This document shows, in pieces, positions 1 to 7,130 of a DNA stretch of 64,000 bases (the first letter of the stretch is position 1; each line of letters opens with the position of its first letter). Both the position numbers and the translations under genes were made by a program. This DNA is from Lentisphaerota bacterium (GTDB taxonomy: Bacteria > Verrucomicrobiota > Kiritimatiellia > UBA8416 > JAIOPI01). Location of the stretch: contig JAIOPI010000024.1 of the NCBI GenBank assembly GCA_021413965.1, forward strand, positions 1 through 64,000, in the 5' to 3' direction. The notes beneath the pieces are model-generated. The model was not told where the DNA came from and did no database searches. It was given only the letters and a program-made list of their open reading frames with translations.

Positions 1-153
1 GTGGCCGGGGTCCTCAGCTGCCAAAAGGGGGCGATTAAAGAACACCTGCTCCGCCTCCAGGGGCGTAACCTTGTGAGCGTCCCAGTTCTTCTGGGCATTC
101 CCCCCGCTCCAGTCAAATCCTTCAAACTCAGGCGCCGACGCAAGCTCCATCAT
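1..153 (-). CDS. brnT: BrnT family type II toxin, N-terminal part (runs off the left edge)
   Basis: The first 51 residues are visible. They contain the BrnT signature: FDWSGGNAQKNWDAHKV (residues 13-29) followed by an EAEQVFFNRPLL segment (34-45). BrnT is a RelE-like ribonuclease toxin normally followed by its antitoxin BrnA, which would lie beyond the left edge. The start is ATG at 153 or the adjacent ATG at 150. It is the last cassette visible in the attC array and is preceded by its own promoter-like sequence, which is common for toxin-antitoxin cassettes. The family assignment rests on the motif pattern. Catalytic residues further along cannot be checked here. Confidence 0.8.
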   Translation of the reverse strand, partial: MMELASAPEFEGFDWSGGNAQKNWDAHKVTPLEAEQVFFNRPLLAAEDPGH

Positions 154-160
154 GGGGATG

Positions 161-189
161 AGTGTATATGGTTATCGTACACAGGTCAA
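161..189 (-). promoter_or_regulatory. Putative promoter of the brnT cassette
   Basis: On the minus strand TTGACC (189-184) is separated by 17 bases from TACACT (166-161), and ATG follows 7-10 bases later, so the transcript would be nearly leaderless. The spacer and -10 form a GTGTA...TACAC inverted repeat (182-162) that could be an operator for autoregulation, as BrnA does in other BrnTA systems. This is a sequence reading only. Confidence 0.45.
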
Positions 190-215
190 GTCGCGTGTGA
201 TTCACTCGCCGAAGG

Positions 216-292
216 GCCGAACGCCCGCGTTCAGCCGCAAAATGACCCGCGTCCGCGCGGGTCATTTTGTAGGCTGCGACGCGTTGTTGGGA
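216..292 (-). repeat. attC-like recombination site 1
   Basis: The core ends on the minus strand are TCCCAAC (292-286) and GTTCGGC (222-216). Between them lies a long imperfect palindrome with 13-base arms at 239-251 and 256-268. The upstream protein gene ends inside this site, so its C-terminus (PNNASQPTK) is encoded by attC sequence, a frequent trait of cassette proteins. Confidence 0.7.
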
Positions 293-780
293 GCTTCCTC
301 GTTTGCTTCCGTCAGTTCAATTCCGTTGCGTCTGAATGCTCGCAGCAAGGCCGCCACCACGGCGTCCTTCTCTTCAGGAGGTTGGGGCTGCCTGGGAAGC
401 ACGACCGGAGACTTCTCTATGTGAACGTAGGTCGGACGCTGCTGATAGACGGAGAGCTGCACGCCGGGTGCCTGTGTGTTCCACGTGAGGTATCGGAATT
501 CGGGGTGTGGTTCCATGTGGTACCCGCTGCGCCTGTAGGTTTCGCCCGTTGTTACGAATATGGTTTCGTGAGTCGTGGTCACGACGAGCCGCGTCCCCTG
601 CGTCTCGAGTCTACATTCGCGAACGTGCGCCAGGGTGTTGGTCTCTTTGGCTTCACTCAGAAACTGCTGCAGCGCAGAAGCTGCTCGCAGCATTGCGTTG
701 CTCGGGGTTGTCAAATCCCCGGCATTCGCACACCGCAACGCTAAGACCATGCTGCAGATGATTGTCGAGTATTTCTTCAT
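262..780 (-). CDS. Cassette-borne exported protein of unknown function
   Basis: A 172-residue protein starting MKKYSTIICSMVLALRCANA, a typical signal peptide with a likely cleavage after ANA. The mature part has no family I recognise. It is hydrophilic, with several short beta-like segments around residues 45-75 and a proline-rich stretch near 125-135. The C-terminal residues NNASQPTK are encoded inside the attC site at 216-292. The start codon lies 16 bases after the preceding attC core (797-803), so the gene has almost no leader of its own and probably depends on read-through transcription from an upstream cassette or on a promoter hidden in the attC region. Confidence 0.7.
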   Translation of the reverse strand: MKKYSTIICSMVLALRCANAGDLTTPSNAMLRAASALQQFLSEAKETNTLAHVRECRLETQGTRLVVTTTHETIFVTTGETYRRSGYHMEPHPEFRYLTWNTQAPGVQLSVYQQRPTYVHIEKSPVVLPRQPQPPEEKDAVVAALLRAFRRNGIELTEANEEAPNNASQPTK

Positions 781-796
781 TTCATCTTGCCTGCGC

Positions 797-906
797 TCCC
801 AACGCCTGCGTTCACCGGCGATGGGTCCGCGGCGTGAGGTGTGCTCCTGATTGACCCGCAGGCCTCATGCCGCGGACCCATCGTACGGTGCGACGCGTTG
901 TTGGGG
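797..906 (-). repeat. attC-like recombination site 2
   Basis: The core ends on the minus strand are CCCCAAC (906-900) and GTTGGGA (803-797). The arms at about 809-840 and 863-895 pair over most of their length with a few bulged bases, leaving a loop of about 22 bases. This is the clearest attC architecture in the array. Confidence 0.75.
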
Positions 907-914
907 CATTTCGT

Positions 915-1217
915 TCATTGAATGCTCTGCCATTTGGCCTGGTCTTTGGTGAGCGGAAACCTCTGATGCACGAGTGATGACTGCTTTACTCGAAAATAGC
1001 GTTCAGTGTCTCGAGCGGTCGGAGGGTAGGAATTCAGTTCCCTTTGTTCTCCAACGAAATAGTCAAATCCGTCGTCAGTGCCTGTGTAGTGGAAGCGCTC
1101 GTGTGCACGAGGGGTACCAGTAATTGATAGCAGTTCCGCATCAGTCAATTCCGCAGGTTGGTGGCAGCCGAACAGCAAAGCGCAGGATGCTAACAGAATC
1201 AGGCGATGTCTTCTCAT
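915..1217 (-). CDS. Small cassette-borne lipoprotein of unknown function
   Basis: A 100-residue protein. The start chosen is ATG at 1217, giving MRRHRLILLASCALLFGCHQ, a lipoprotein signal with lipobox LFGC and the lipidated cysteine at residue 18. A longer reading from 1331 would translate through attC site 3 and is unlikely. The start lies only 8 bases after the core of the preceding attC-like site (1226-1232). The mature 83 residues contain no domain I can name. Outer-membrane or periplasmic attachment is inferred from the lipobox. Confidence 0.65.
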   Translation of the reverse strand: MRRHRLILLASCALLFGCHQPAELTDAELLSITGTPRAHERFHYTGTDDGFDYFVGEQRELNSYPPTARDTERYFRVKQSSLVHQRFPLTKDQAKWQSIQ

Positions 1218-1225
1218 GATTGTTG

Positions 1226-1327
1226 CCCCAACGTCGGAGCTCACCGGACGGCGGGAAGCAACCGGAGGCCCGCGCCGAGTGGGCCAAAGGTTGCGGACAG
1301 CCGTACCGGTGCAGCGACTTGTTCGCT
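1226..1327 (-). repeat. attC-like recombination site 3
   Basis: On the minus strand the site runs from AGCGAAC (1327-1321) to GTTGGGG (1232-1226). Paired arms include CACCGGTACGGC with GCCGTCCGGTG, and CCGCAACC with GGTTGC. The 5' core is degenerate compared with the RYYYAAC consensus. Confidence 0.6.
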
Positions 1328-1461
1328 GCACCTAATTCCGACCCGAGCTCCTAACCAAGTTGCTCACTTCTCTTGGTGACCGGCGGGCGGCTCCGAATCT
1401 CAGACATTTCCGTTTAGGCAGTCTGCCGCCCGCCAATACATTCATTCAACATTTCCGAGGC
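1328..1461. other. Gene-less cassette body
   Basis: About 134 bases between two attC-like sites with no convincing reading frame. It holds a 10-base inverted repeat (GGCGGGCGGC near 1382-1391 and GCCGCCCGCC near 1425-1434) that could be a terminator, a small RNA or the remnant of another attC. Gene-less cassettes are known from chromosomal integrons. Confidence 0.4.
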
Positions 1462-1570
1462 AGCGAACGCCCGTGCTGAGGCTGAGTGTTTCGCGGCGTG
1501 GTTGCTGCTCCTCGTCCGTCCGCAGCAACCATGCCGCGGAACACGATAGCTCTCCAGCACGTTGTTGGGC
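1462..1570 (-). repeat. attC-like recombination site 4
   Basis: The core ends on the minus strand are GCCCAAC (1570-1564, a perfect RYYYAAC match) and GTTCGCT (1468-1462). Arms CGTGCTG/CAGCACG, GTGTTCCGCGGC/GCCGCGAAACAC and GGTTGCTGC/GCAGCAACC stack into one long imperfect hairpin. The site begins 21 bases after the stop codon of the gene at 1591-2196. Confidence 0.75.
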
Positions 1571-1590
1571 TCCGATCCTTTGACTGCCCC

Positions 1591-2196
1591 TCAATGCTCT
1601 TGGATCCTGGTGGAAAACACCACTACGTTCGTCCCAAGTGGGAATGTCCCATCAAATGGCATAAGCACCTGAGGAGAGTGGTTTGCGTCCGCCGTGAACA
1701 AGGAGACAACGCCCCTCATGCTGACGGCATTGTCTTCCAATGAGAAGACTAACACCCTCGCGAGTATGCCCGGCCCATGAGAAATGGAGACGACATCACC
1801 GCCGAGGTGAATGGTGGACTGGCATTGCTGGTTGGTGCCCTCGTTCTCTACACGCACTTCTGTCCATTTGCCAACAGTTGCCTGGATAGTATGGAGTGTG
1901 AGTAGATCGACGCCCCCCTTGCCGGAAAGAATCTGACTTAGCTCATCTGGGGAGAGTGTGCTGTTGCTGGCCATTTGCCACTGGTCCGTCATCACCCAAG
2001 GGGCTTGATCGTCCGGGTGCTCTACGATGTGGGCCATTTTCAAGTTGATTGCGACGGTTTCGCCGTGACGTGAAGCAAGCACGGTGAGTTCACGCCTTGT
2101 GATCGTCTGCGGCTTCGAATCGGGATTCGTAACTGATTGACGGTTTGACACACAACCGGCAGCTAAGAAAAGCAGCAGTGGTAGAGTTTTCTTCAT
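1591..2196 (-). CDS. Cassette-borne lipoprotein of unknown function
   Basis: A 201-residue protein starting MKKTLPLLLFLAAGC, a lipoprotein signal with lipobox LAAGC and the lipidated cysteine at residue 15. The mature part has a mixed alpha/beta appearance. Its C-terminal half (about residues 120-195) is rich in short hydrophobic strands and loosely resembles the beta-rich region of secretin-type proteins, but the similarity is too weak to name. The gene sits between a GTTGGGC core (2211-2217) and attC site 4, making it the first cassette of the array as read on the minus strand. A GGAG-like ribosome binding site precedes the start. Confidence 0.7.
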   Translation of the reverse strand: MKKTLPLLLFLAAGCVSNRQSVTNPDSKPQTITRRELTVLASRHGETVAINLKMAHIVEHPDDQAPWVMTDQWQMASNSTLSPDELSQILSGKGGVDLLTLHTIQATVGKWTEVRVENEGTNQQCQSTIHLGGDVVSISHGPGILARVLVFSLEDNAVSMRGVVSLFTADANHSPQVLMPFDGTFPLGTNVVVFSTRIQEH

Positions 2197-2210
2197 TCTT
2201 GTCTCCGTTA

Positions 2211-2217
2211 GCCCAAC
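2211..2217 (-). repeat. Recombination core at the array boundary
   Basis: GTTGGGC on the minus strand matches GTTRRRY and lies 14 bases before the first cassette gene. The flanking sequence out to 2297 does not fold into a clear attC, so this may be the remnant of an attI site or of a degraded attC. Confidence 0.45.
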
Positions 2218-2690
2218 TCTACATAGGTCGACGTCTGGTTTCGGAGGCCTGTGACGCGGGCCGACCCTTTTAGGGTGTCAGAATCGGACGGTTGGTCAAG
2301 CGCAAGATTTTCTCAGCTTTTCCCGGAATGGCCGGAGGTTTGACTCTTTATGTCAGTAAAGGGGGGCGTCGCGTCGAGTTGGCGTTTGGCGGGCAGGACC
2401 GGGATGGGACGCCGTTGGCCTATCCCGGAGACGAACGGGCGGTTTGGGGCCAAAACGTGCGTCAGAAAGTTGGCTTTTGGCCGGCATTGGGATGATAGGC
2501 CGACGTTGGCCTAGCAAGGTATTGAGCAAGGAGCGAGGTGCAACATGCCGACCGACAGCGATTTGCTATGGCAGCGCGTCACCGAGCATCTGCTTCGGCG
2601 CCAGTTACCCCAATTGGTATGGCTGGGAACTTGACACCCGTCACGTGACCCCCGAAACTTGACGTTTTGCATCTTGCACAAGGAGCCATC
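2218..2690. other. Intergenic region between cassette array and purE
   Basis: About 470 bases without a convincing full-length gene. It contains one short possible reading frame (2545-2634), a perfect 10-base palindrome GTCACGTGAC (2640-2649), and two copies of AACTTGAC (2629-2636 and 2657-2664) bracketing that palindrome, one of which could supply a -35 element for purE. No integrase or attI could be identified here. Confidence 0.5.
2545..2634 (+). pseudogene. Very short open frame, possibly the 5' stub of a broken gene
   Basis: A 29-residue frame (beginning MPTDSDLLWQRVTEHL) is preceded by AAGGAG ten bases before the ATG. The LWQRV...L...LP spacing is reminiscent of the first helix of DnaA domain I, but the frame stops after 29 residues. 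It may be a truncated gene left by rearrangement next to the integron array, or chance. Assignment is weak. Confidence 0.2.
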
Positions 2691-3215
2691 ATGAAAGTGA
2701 AGCAGCCAGCCGTCGGAATTGTCATGGGCAGTGACTCGGATTGGCCGGTGGTCGAGGAGGCCAGCCGGCTGTTGAACGAGTTCGGCGTCGCGCACGAGGT
2801 CCGCGTCATCTCGGCCCACCGGGCGCCGGATGCCGTGGCCGCCTACGCCAAATCCGCCGCGCGCCGCGGCCTGAAGGTCCTTATTTCCTGTGCCGGCGGC
2901 GCCGCGCACCTCGGAGGCGTGTTGGCGGCACATACCCCGCTGCCGGTCATCGGGCTCCCGATGCCGGGTGGCTCCTTGAATGGACTCGACTCGCTGTATG
3001 CCACGCTGCAGATGCCCGCGGGCATTCCCGTCGCCACCGTGACGCTCGGCAAGGCGGGCCCCGTGAATGCGGCCGTGTTTGCCGTCCAGATCCTCGCGCT
3101 CGCCAATCCCGAACTGGCCCGCAAAGTGGTGGCTTACAAGGCCGCCCTGGAGCGCAAGGTGGCGGAAGGCGACAAGCGCGTGCAGGCGGATATCGCCGCC
3201 AAGCGGCGGGCGTAG
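2691..3215 (+). CDS. purE: N5-carboxyaminoimidazole ribonucleotide mutase
   Basis: Converts N5-CAIR to CAIR in de novo purine synthesis. The 174-residue length and motifs GSDSDW (residues 12-17), SAHRAP and AGGAAHLGG are those of class I PurE, which works with PurK. No purK is visible in the window. The start is ATG at 2691, preceded by AAGGAG at 2680-2685. A longer frame beginning at 2667 lacks a ribosome binding site. It is the first gene of a plus-strand run in which the next start lies 6 bases after this stop. Confidence 0.95.
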   Translation: MKVKQPAVGIVMGSDSDWPVVEEASRLLNEFGVAHEVRVISAHRAPDAVAAYAKSAARRGLKVLISCAGGAAHLGGVLAAHTPLPVIGLPMPGGSLNGLDSLYATLQMPAGIPVATVTLGKAGPVNAAVFAVQILALANPELARKVVAYKAALERKVAEGDKRVQADIAAKRRA

Positions 3216-3221
3216 CGGAGC

Positions 3222-4214
3222 ATGCGCATGCGAGTTGCCACAGGCCTGGCCGCGACCGCGGTGATGATCGCCACCGCGGTTCTGCCGCGCGCCGGCGCCA
3301 CCAGCGTCGAAGCCCTCTACCAGGCGCTGGAACCCCACGTGCTGATCGAGACGCAGCGCATCAACCAGGTGGCCATCGCGGCCGCCCTGCAGGCCATTGA
3401 TGCGGGGGCGGAACTGCGCCCGACCGGCCAGTCCGATGCGCCCGCAACCGGGTCCATCATCGCGATCGCTGAACCCTGGCCGGAAGGGCTCGCACGCGTT
3501 AAAGTCAATGGCCTCCACTCGGACGGGCGGGCGGACGCTCTCGCCAGCCTGCGCGCCCTGCTGAAGCCCGACACCATCGGGCTCATCCTCGACTTGCGCG
3601 GCGCCGGCGGCAGCGACCTCGACACGCTCGATGCGTTTGGCGGACTGTTCTTCGCGACGAACACGCCGCTCTACGATTTGCGCGACGGCTACGGCAACGT
3701 GCTGGCGACGCATGTCGCGCATGCCGACGCCCCACCGCCGAGCCTGCCCCCCGTCATGCTGCTGGTCGATCGGGGGACGCACGGCGCCAGCGAGGCCCTG
3801 GCCGCCATCCTGCGTCACCATTCCGGGGTCATGCTGCTCGGCGAGACCACCCGCGGCGACTCGGCCCAGCGCGTGCGCGTGCCATTCACCGATGCGCAGG
3901 ACCTGTGGGTGGGCACGTCCTGCATCGTTCCGAGCGACGGGGGCTTGTACGCCCCCGCCGGCGTCCATCCCCATGTGCCCGTGTCCCCCGCACCCCCCGG
4001 CACCAACCTCCTGGCCACCACCTCCACCGATGCGGCCGCCCCCCTCGCCGCCACACCGGCCGCCCCCCTCGCCGCCACACCGGCCGACACCAATGCCACC
4101 GACATCGCCACGGCGCCCGCCGCCCCCCTGCTCGCCACGTTCACCGGCAAGGACCCCGTCTTGCGTCGTGCCGCGGATATCATTCTCGGCTTGCACGCCC
4201 TGCGGAAACCCTGA
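3222..4214 (+). CDS. S41 (C-terminal processing peptidase)-like protein, probably inactive
   Basis: A 330-residue protein with an N-terminal hydrophobic export signal (about residues 1-27). A crotonase-like core resembles family S41: ILDLRGAGG (about residues 125-133), then THGASEALAA with the presumed nucleophilic serine. The position of the family's catalytic lysine (G.RT.GKG) reads GETTRGDSAQ, so the lysine is missing and proteolysis is doubtful. No PDZ domain is seen. A proline/alanine-rich linker near residues 255-300 contains a duplicated 24-base unit. It is translated with purE and tsaC, but a functional link is not evident. Confidence 0.7.
   Translation: MRMRVATGLAATAVMIATAVLPRAGATSVEALYQALEPHVLIETQRINQVAIAAALQAIDAGAELRPTGQSDAPATGSIIAIAEPWPEGLARVKVNGLHSDGRADALASLRALLKPDTIGLILDLRGAGGSDLDTLDAFGGLFFATNTPLYDLRDGYGNVLATHVAHADAPPPSLPPVMLLVDRGTHGASEALAAILRHHSGVMLLGETTRGDSAQRVRVPFTDAQDLWVGTSCIVPSDGGLYAPAGVHPHVPVSPAPPGTNLLATTSTDAAAPLAATPAAPLAATPADTNATDIATAPAAPLLATFTGKDPVLRRAADIILGLHALRKP
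4034..4081 (+). repeat. 24-base tandem duplication inside the S41-like gene
   Basis: Two identical 24-base copies (4034-4057 and 4058-4081) encode the repeated AAPLAATP segment in the low-complexity C-terminal linker. It looks like a slippage product. Confidence 0.8.
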
Positions 4215-4250
4215 CGACGCCCGCCGCCCGATTGGCGGTCAGGCGCGCCC

Positions 4251-4895
4251 GTGCCAGATGACGGACATATGACTGCGGATTCCAAAATCATCTCTGTCGA
4301 CGCCGTGGGGAAGGACGCGGCCGTGGCGCGCGTGGCCGCCCGTTTGCGCGCCGGCGGGCTGGTCGTGATTCCCACGGACACCGTCTACGGTCTCGCGGCC
4401 CACCCCGATTGTCCGGCCGCCGTCGAGCACCTGTTCACGGTAAAAGGCCGCGATGCCGCCAAGGCCATCCCCCTGCTGATTGCGGATGCCGGCGACGCGC
4501 ACCGCTTCGGCGCCGAACTGTCACCCTTCGCCGCGCGACTTGCCGCACGCTTCTGGCCGGGGGCGCTGACGCTGGTGCTGCCGGTGGGTGGCACCGACGG
4601 GCGCACGGAAGGCTTCCGCGTGCCCGCCTCCACCATCACACGCGCCCTGCTGCGGGCCGTCGGCGGCGGCCTGCGGGTCACCAGCGCCAATCGCAGCGGG
4701 GAGCCGCCGGCGACGACGGCCGACGCCGCCCTGCAGGCCCTGGACCACGATGTGGACCTGGTTCTGGATGCCGGCCCCGCGTCGCACGGGGTCGCGAGCA
4801 CGGTGGCCCGCCTGGCGGGGGATACGGTTGACATTCTGCGCGTCGGCGTCATCACGGCGGACGACCTGCGCGCGGCGGGGGTGCGGGTGTCATGA
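4251..4895 (+). CDS. tsaC: L-threonylcarbamoyladenylate synthase (Sua5/YrdC/TsaC)
   Basis: Makes threonylcarbamoyl-AMP from threonine, bicarbonate and ATP for the t6A modification of tRNAs reading ANN codons. The 214-residue protein shows the YrdC fold motifs VIPTDTVYGL, KGRDAAKAIPL and VTSANRSGEPP. It has no C-terminal Sua5 extension. The start may be ATG at 4251 or at 4269. The stop overlaps the following start by four bases (ATGA), indicating translational coupling to the phosphatase gene, a neighbourhood (tsaC, phosphatase, rpiB, glyA) also seen in Firmicutes and other phyla. Confidence 0.92.
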   Translation: MPDDGHMTADSKIISVDAVGKDAAVARVAARLRAGGLVVIPTDTVYGLAAHPDCPAAVEHLFTVKGRDAAKAIPLLIADAGDAHRFGAELSPFAARLAARFWPGALTLVLPVGGTDGRTEGFRVPASTITRALLRAVGGGLRVTSANRSGEPPATTADAALQALDHDVDLVLDAGPASHGVASTVARLAGDTVDILRVGVITADDLRAAGVRVS

Positions 4896-5410
4896 ACGGG
4901 CGTCGCGGCAACCTGATCAAGGGCTCGAAACCGATCCAGCGCCAGGTGCTGTTTGTCTGCACCGGCAACGTCTGCCGCAGCCCCATGGCGGAGTACTTGC
5001 TGCGGGCGGCGCTGGGGGCCGGCACCGCCTGGCGCGTGGCCTCGGCAGGCCTGTTGGCCCACCCCGGCCAGCCCGCGAGCGACGAGGCCGTCCAGACCCT
5101 GGCCACGCGCGGCATTGACCTGCGCCGGCATCGCAGCCGGACGCTGACCCGTGATCTGATTGACGCGGCGACGCTGGTTGTGGTAATGACCCGGGCGCAT
5201 CGCGAGCAGATTGAAGCCTTGTATCCCGACACGCGGGCCAAGGTCTATCTCCTCAAAACGTTCGACCCCGCGGCCGCGGACCCGGATGTCGAAGACCCCA
5301 TCGGGATGCCCATCCGCATCTACAGTGAAACGTGCGACGAAATCCGGGCCGCCTTGCCGGGGCTCGTGCAATACATGGAAACATTCCGACCCGCGGACAC
5401 GGCATCATGA
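4892..5410 (+). CDS. Low-molecular-weight protein-tyrosine/arginine phosphatase
   Basis: A 172-residue protein with the LMW-PTP P-loop CTGNVCRSP (Cys23 to Arg29) and a C-terminal DPDVEDPIG segment that supplies the general-acid aspartate. Relatives beside tsaC and rpiB include the B. subtilis protein-arginine phosphatase YwlE, whose P-loop is CTGNTCRSP. Here valine replaces the threonine that favours phosphoarginine, so tyrosine specificity is possible. Both ends overlap neighbours by four bases (tsaC and rpiB-glyA), so the genes are translationally coupled. Confidence 0.88.
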   Translation: MNGRRGNLIKGSKPIQRQVLFVCTGNVCRSPMAEYLLRAALGAGTAWRVASAGLLAHPGQPASDEAVQTLATRGIDLRRHRSRTLTRDLIDAATLVVVMTRAHREQIEALYPDTRAKVYLLKTFDPAAADPDVEDPIGMPIRIYSETCDEIRAALPGLVQYMETFRPADTAS

Positions 5411-7089
5411 AAATTGCTCTCGGATCTGATCACGGCGGATTTGCCATCAAGGAAGCGCTGCGCGACGTGCTCGTACGCCGCCAGATCGAGGTGGAAGACC
5501 TCGGCTGCCACAACCTCGAGGCGGTGGACTACCCGGATTACGCGCGCGCCGTGGCCGCCCGGGTGTCGACCGGGGCCGTGGATGAAGGCCTGCTGGTCTG
5601 CACCACGGGCATCGGCATGTCGATGGCCGCCAACCGCTACCCGCGGGTGCGCGCCGCGCTGTGCCTGAACCCGGACATGGCCGAAACGGCCCGCACGCAC
5701 AACAACGCCAACGTGCTCGTGCTGGCCGGCGGCAAAGTCAACGCGGAACAGGCCATCGCCATTCTCAACCGCTGGATCGGCACCTCCTTCTCCAACGCCG
5801 AGCGTCATGCCCGCCGCATCGCCAAGATGGACCCGGTCTCCTGCGGCGACTCCGGCACCGCCGCGGTGCAGGACATTGACCCGGAACTGTTTGCCGCCAT
5901 GCAGCGCGAGACGGTCCGCCAGCAGGAAACCATCGGCCTGATCGCCTCGGAAAACTATGTCAGCCGCGCCGTGCGCGAGGCGCAGGGCTCGGTGCTGACG
6001 AACAAGTACGCGGAGGGCTACCCGGGCCGCCGCTGGTACAACGGCTGCCAGTACGTGGACGAAGTCGAACAGCTGGCCATTGACCGCGCCAAGGCCCTGT
6101 TCGGCGCGGAGCACGTCAACGTCCAACCGCATTCCGGCAGCAGCGCCAACATCGCCGTCTACCTCGCCGTGCTCAAGCCCGGGGACACCCTGATGGCCAT
6201 GAGCCTGTCGCACGGCGGCCATCTCACGCACGGGCACGAGCTGAACCTGTCCGGACGCCTCTACCGCATCGTCTCCTACGGCGTGCAGCCGGGCAGCGAA
6301 GTGCTGGACTACGACGAGGTGGAGCGCCAGGCGGTGGCGGAGCGGCCGCGGCTCATCGTCGCCGGGGCGAGCGCCTATCCGCGCCTGCTGGATTTCGAGC
6401 GTTTCCGCGCCATTGCGGATCGCGTGGGCGCACTGCTGATGGTCGATATGGCCCACATCGCCGGGCTCGTGGCCGGGGGCTCCCACCCCTCGCCTTTCCC
6501 CCACGCGGACCTCGTCACCACCACCACGCACAAAACCTTGCGCGGTCCGCGCAGCGGGATGATCCTCTGCCGCGAGCGTTTCGCGGCGGACATCGACCGC
6601 AGCATCTTCCCGGGCACCCAGGGCGGCCCGCTCATGCACACCGTGGCCGCCAAGGCGGTGTGCTACGCGGAGGCGCTGCGCCCGGGATTCAAGACCTATG
6701 CCCACCAGGTGGTGCGGAATGCCCGCGCCATGGCGGCCACCCTCAAGGCTCACGGGTGCCGGATCGTCTCCGGCGGTACGGACAACCACATGCTGCTCGT
6801 GGACGTGGCCCCGCTGAATCTGACCGGCAAGGAAGCCGCGACGGAACTCGAAAAAGCCAACATCGTGGTCAACAAGAACGTCATCCCGTTCGATCAGAAG
6901 AGCCCGTTCGTGACGTCGGGCATCCGCATCGGCACCCCGGGCGCCACGACGCGCGGCATGGGCGAGGCCGAAGTGGTGCGCGTGGCGGAGATGATTGCCA
7001 GCATTCTACGGCATCGCGGCGACGAGTCCGTGCTGGCCCGCGCGCGGGAGGAGATCCGCACCCTCGCCCGCCGCTTCCCGGCCCCGTAA
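5407..7089 (+). CDS. Fusion of ribose-5-phosphate isomerase B and serine hydroxymethyltransferase
   Basis: One 560-residue frame. Residues 1-145 are RpiB (SDHGG at 7-11, catalytic Cys65 in CTTGIGMS, His98). From about residue 155 it is a complete SHMT ([11 protein letters not shown] at 203-213, PLP lysine Lys376 in THKTLRG). RpiB interconverts ribose-5-phosphate and ribulose-5-phosphate; SHMT makes glycine and 5,10-methylene-THF from serine. These two genes are often adjacent in other bacteria, and here no stop separates them. An ATG at 5830 could allow separate SHMT translation, but a ribosome binding site is not obvious. The start overlaps the phosphatase stop (ATGA). Confidence 0.92.
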   Translation: MKIALGSDHGGFAIKEALRDVLVRRQIEVEDLGCHNLEAVDYPDYARAVAARVSTGAVDEGLLVCTTGIGMSMAANRYPRVRAALCLNPDMAETARTHNNANVLVLAGGKVNAEQAIAILNRWIGTSFSNAERHARRIAKMDPVSCGDSGTAAVQDIDPELFAAMQRETVRQQETIGLIASENYVSRAVREAQGSVLTNKYAEGYPGRRWYNGCQYVDEVEQLAIDRAKALFGAEHVNVQPHSGSSANIAVYLAVLKPGDTLMAMSLSHGGHLTHGHELNLSGRLYRIVSYGVQPGSEVLDYDEVERQAVAERPRLIVAGASAYPRLLDFERFRAIADRVGALLMVDMAHIAGLVAGGSHPSPFPHADLVTTTTHKTLRGPRSGMILCRERFAADIDRSIFPGTQGGPLMHTVAAKAVCYAEALRPGFKTYAHQVVRNARAMAATLKAHGCRIVSGGTDNHMLLVDVAPLNLTGKEAATELEKANIVVNKNVIPFDQKSPFVTSGIRIGTPGATTRGMGEAEVVRVAEMIASILRHRGDESVLARAREEIRTLARRFPAP

Positions 7090-7130
7090 CGCGCCCTCAG
7101 CTCACCACGGCGGTAGGGTGGCGTGCAACC

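Larger units (their letters stand above)
1..2217 (-). mobile_element. Integron-type gene cassette array (CALIN or integron end), truncated at left edge
   Basis: Five consecutive units, all read leftward on the minus strand, are separated by imperfect palindromes of about 77-110 bp. The palindromes have core-like ends, GTTGGGC or GTTCGGC on one side and YCCCAAC on the other. Going leftward the units are a lipoprotein gene (2217-1462), a gene-less unit (1461-1226), a small lipoprotein gene (1225-797), an exported protein gene (796-216) and a BrnT toxin gene (215 onward). Genes nearly touch the sites, as in integron cassettes. GC content is visibly lower than in the chromosome from 2691 on. No integrase gene lies in the window, so the array may be a CALIN or may continue to an integrase beyond the left edge. 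The boundary near 2217 abuts non-coding DNA before purE. Confidence 0.75.

Noticed and set aside
2511-4196. A 561-codon open frame on the minus strand opposite purE and the S41-like gene
   Set aside because: It is an antisense shadow of GC-rich genes: composition is dominated by Gly/Arg/His, no domain is seen, and both plus-strand genes are well supported.
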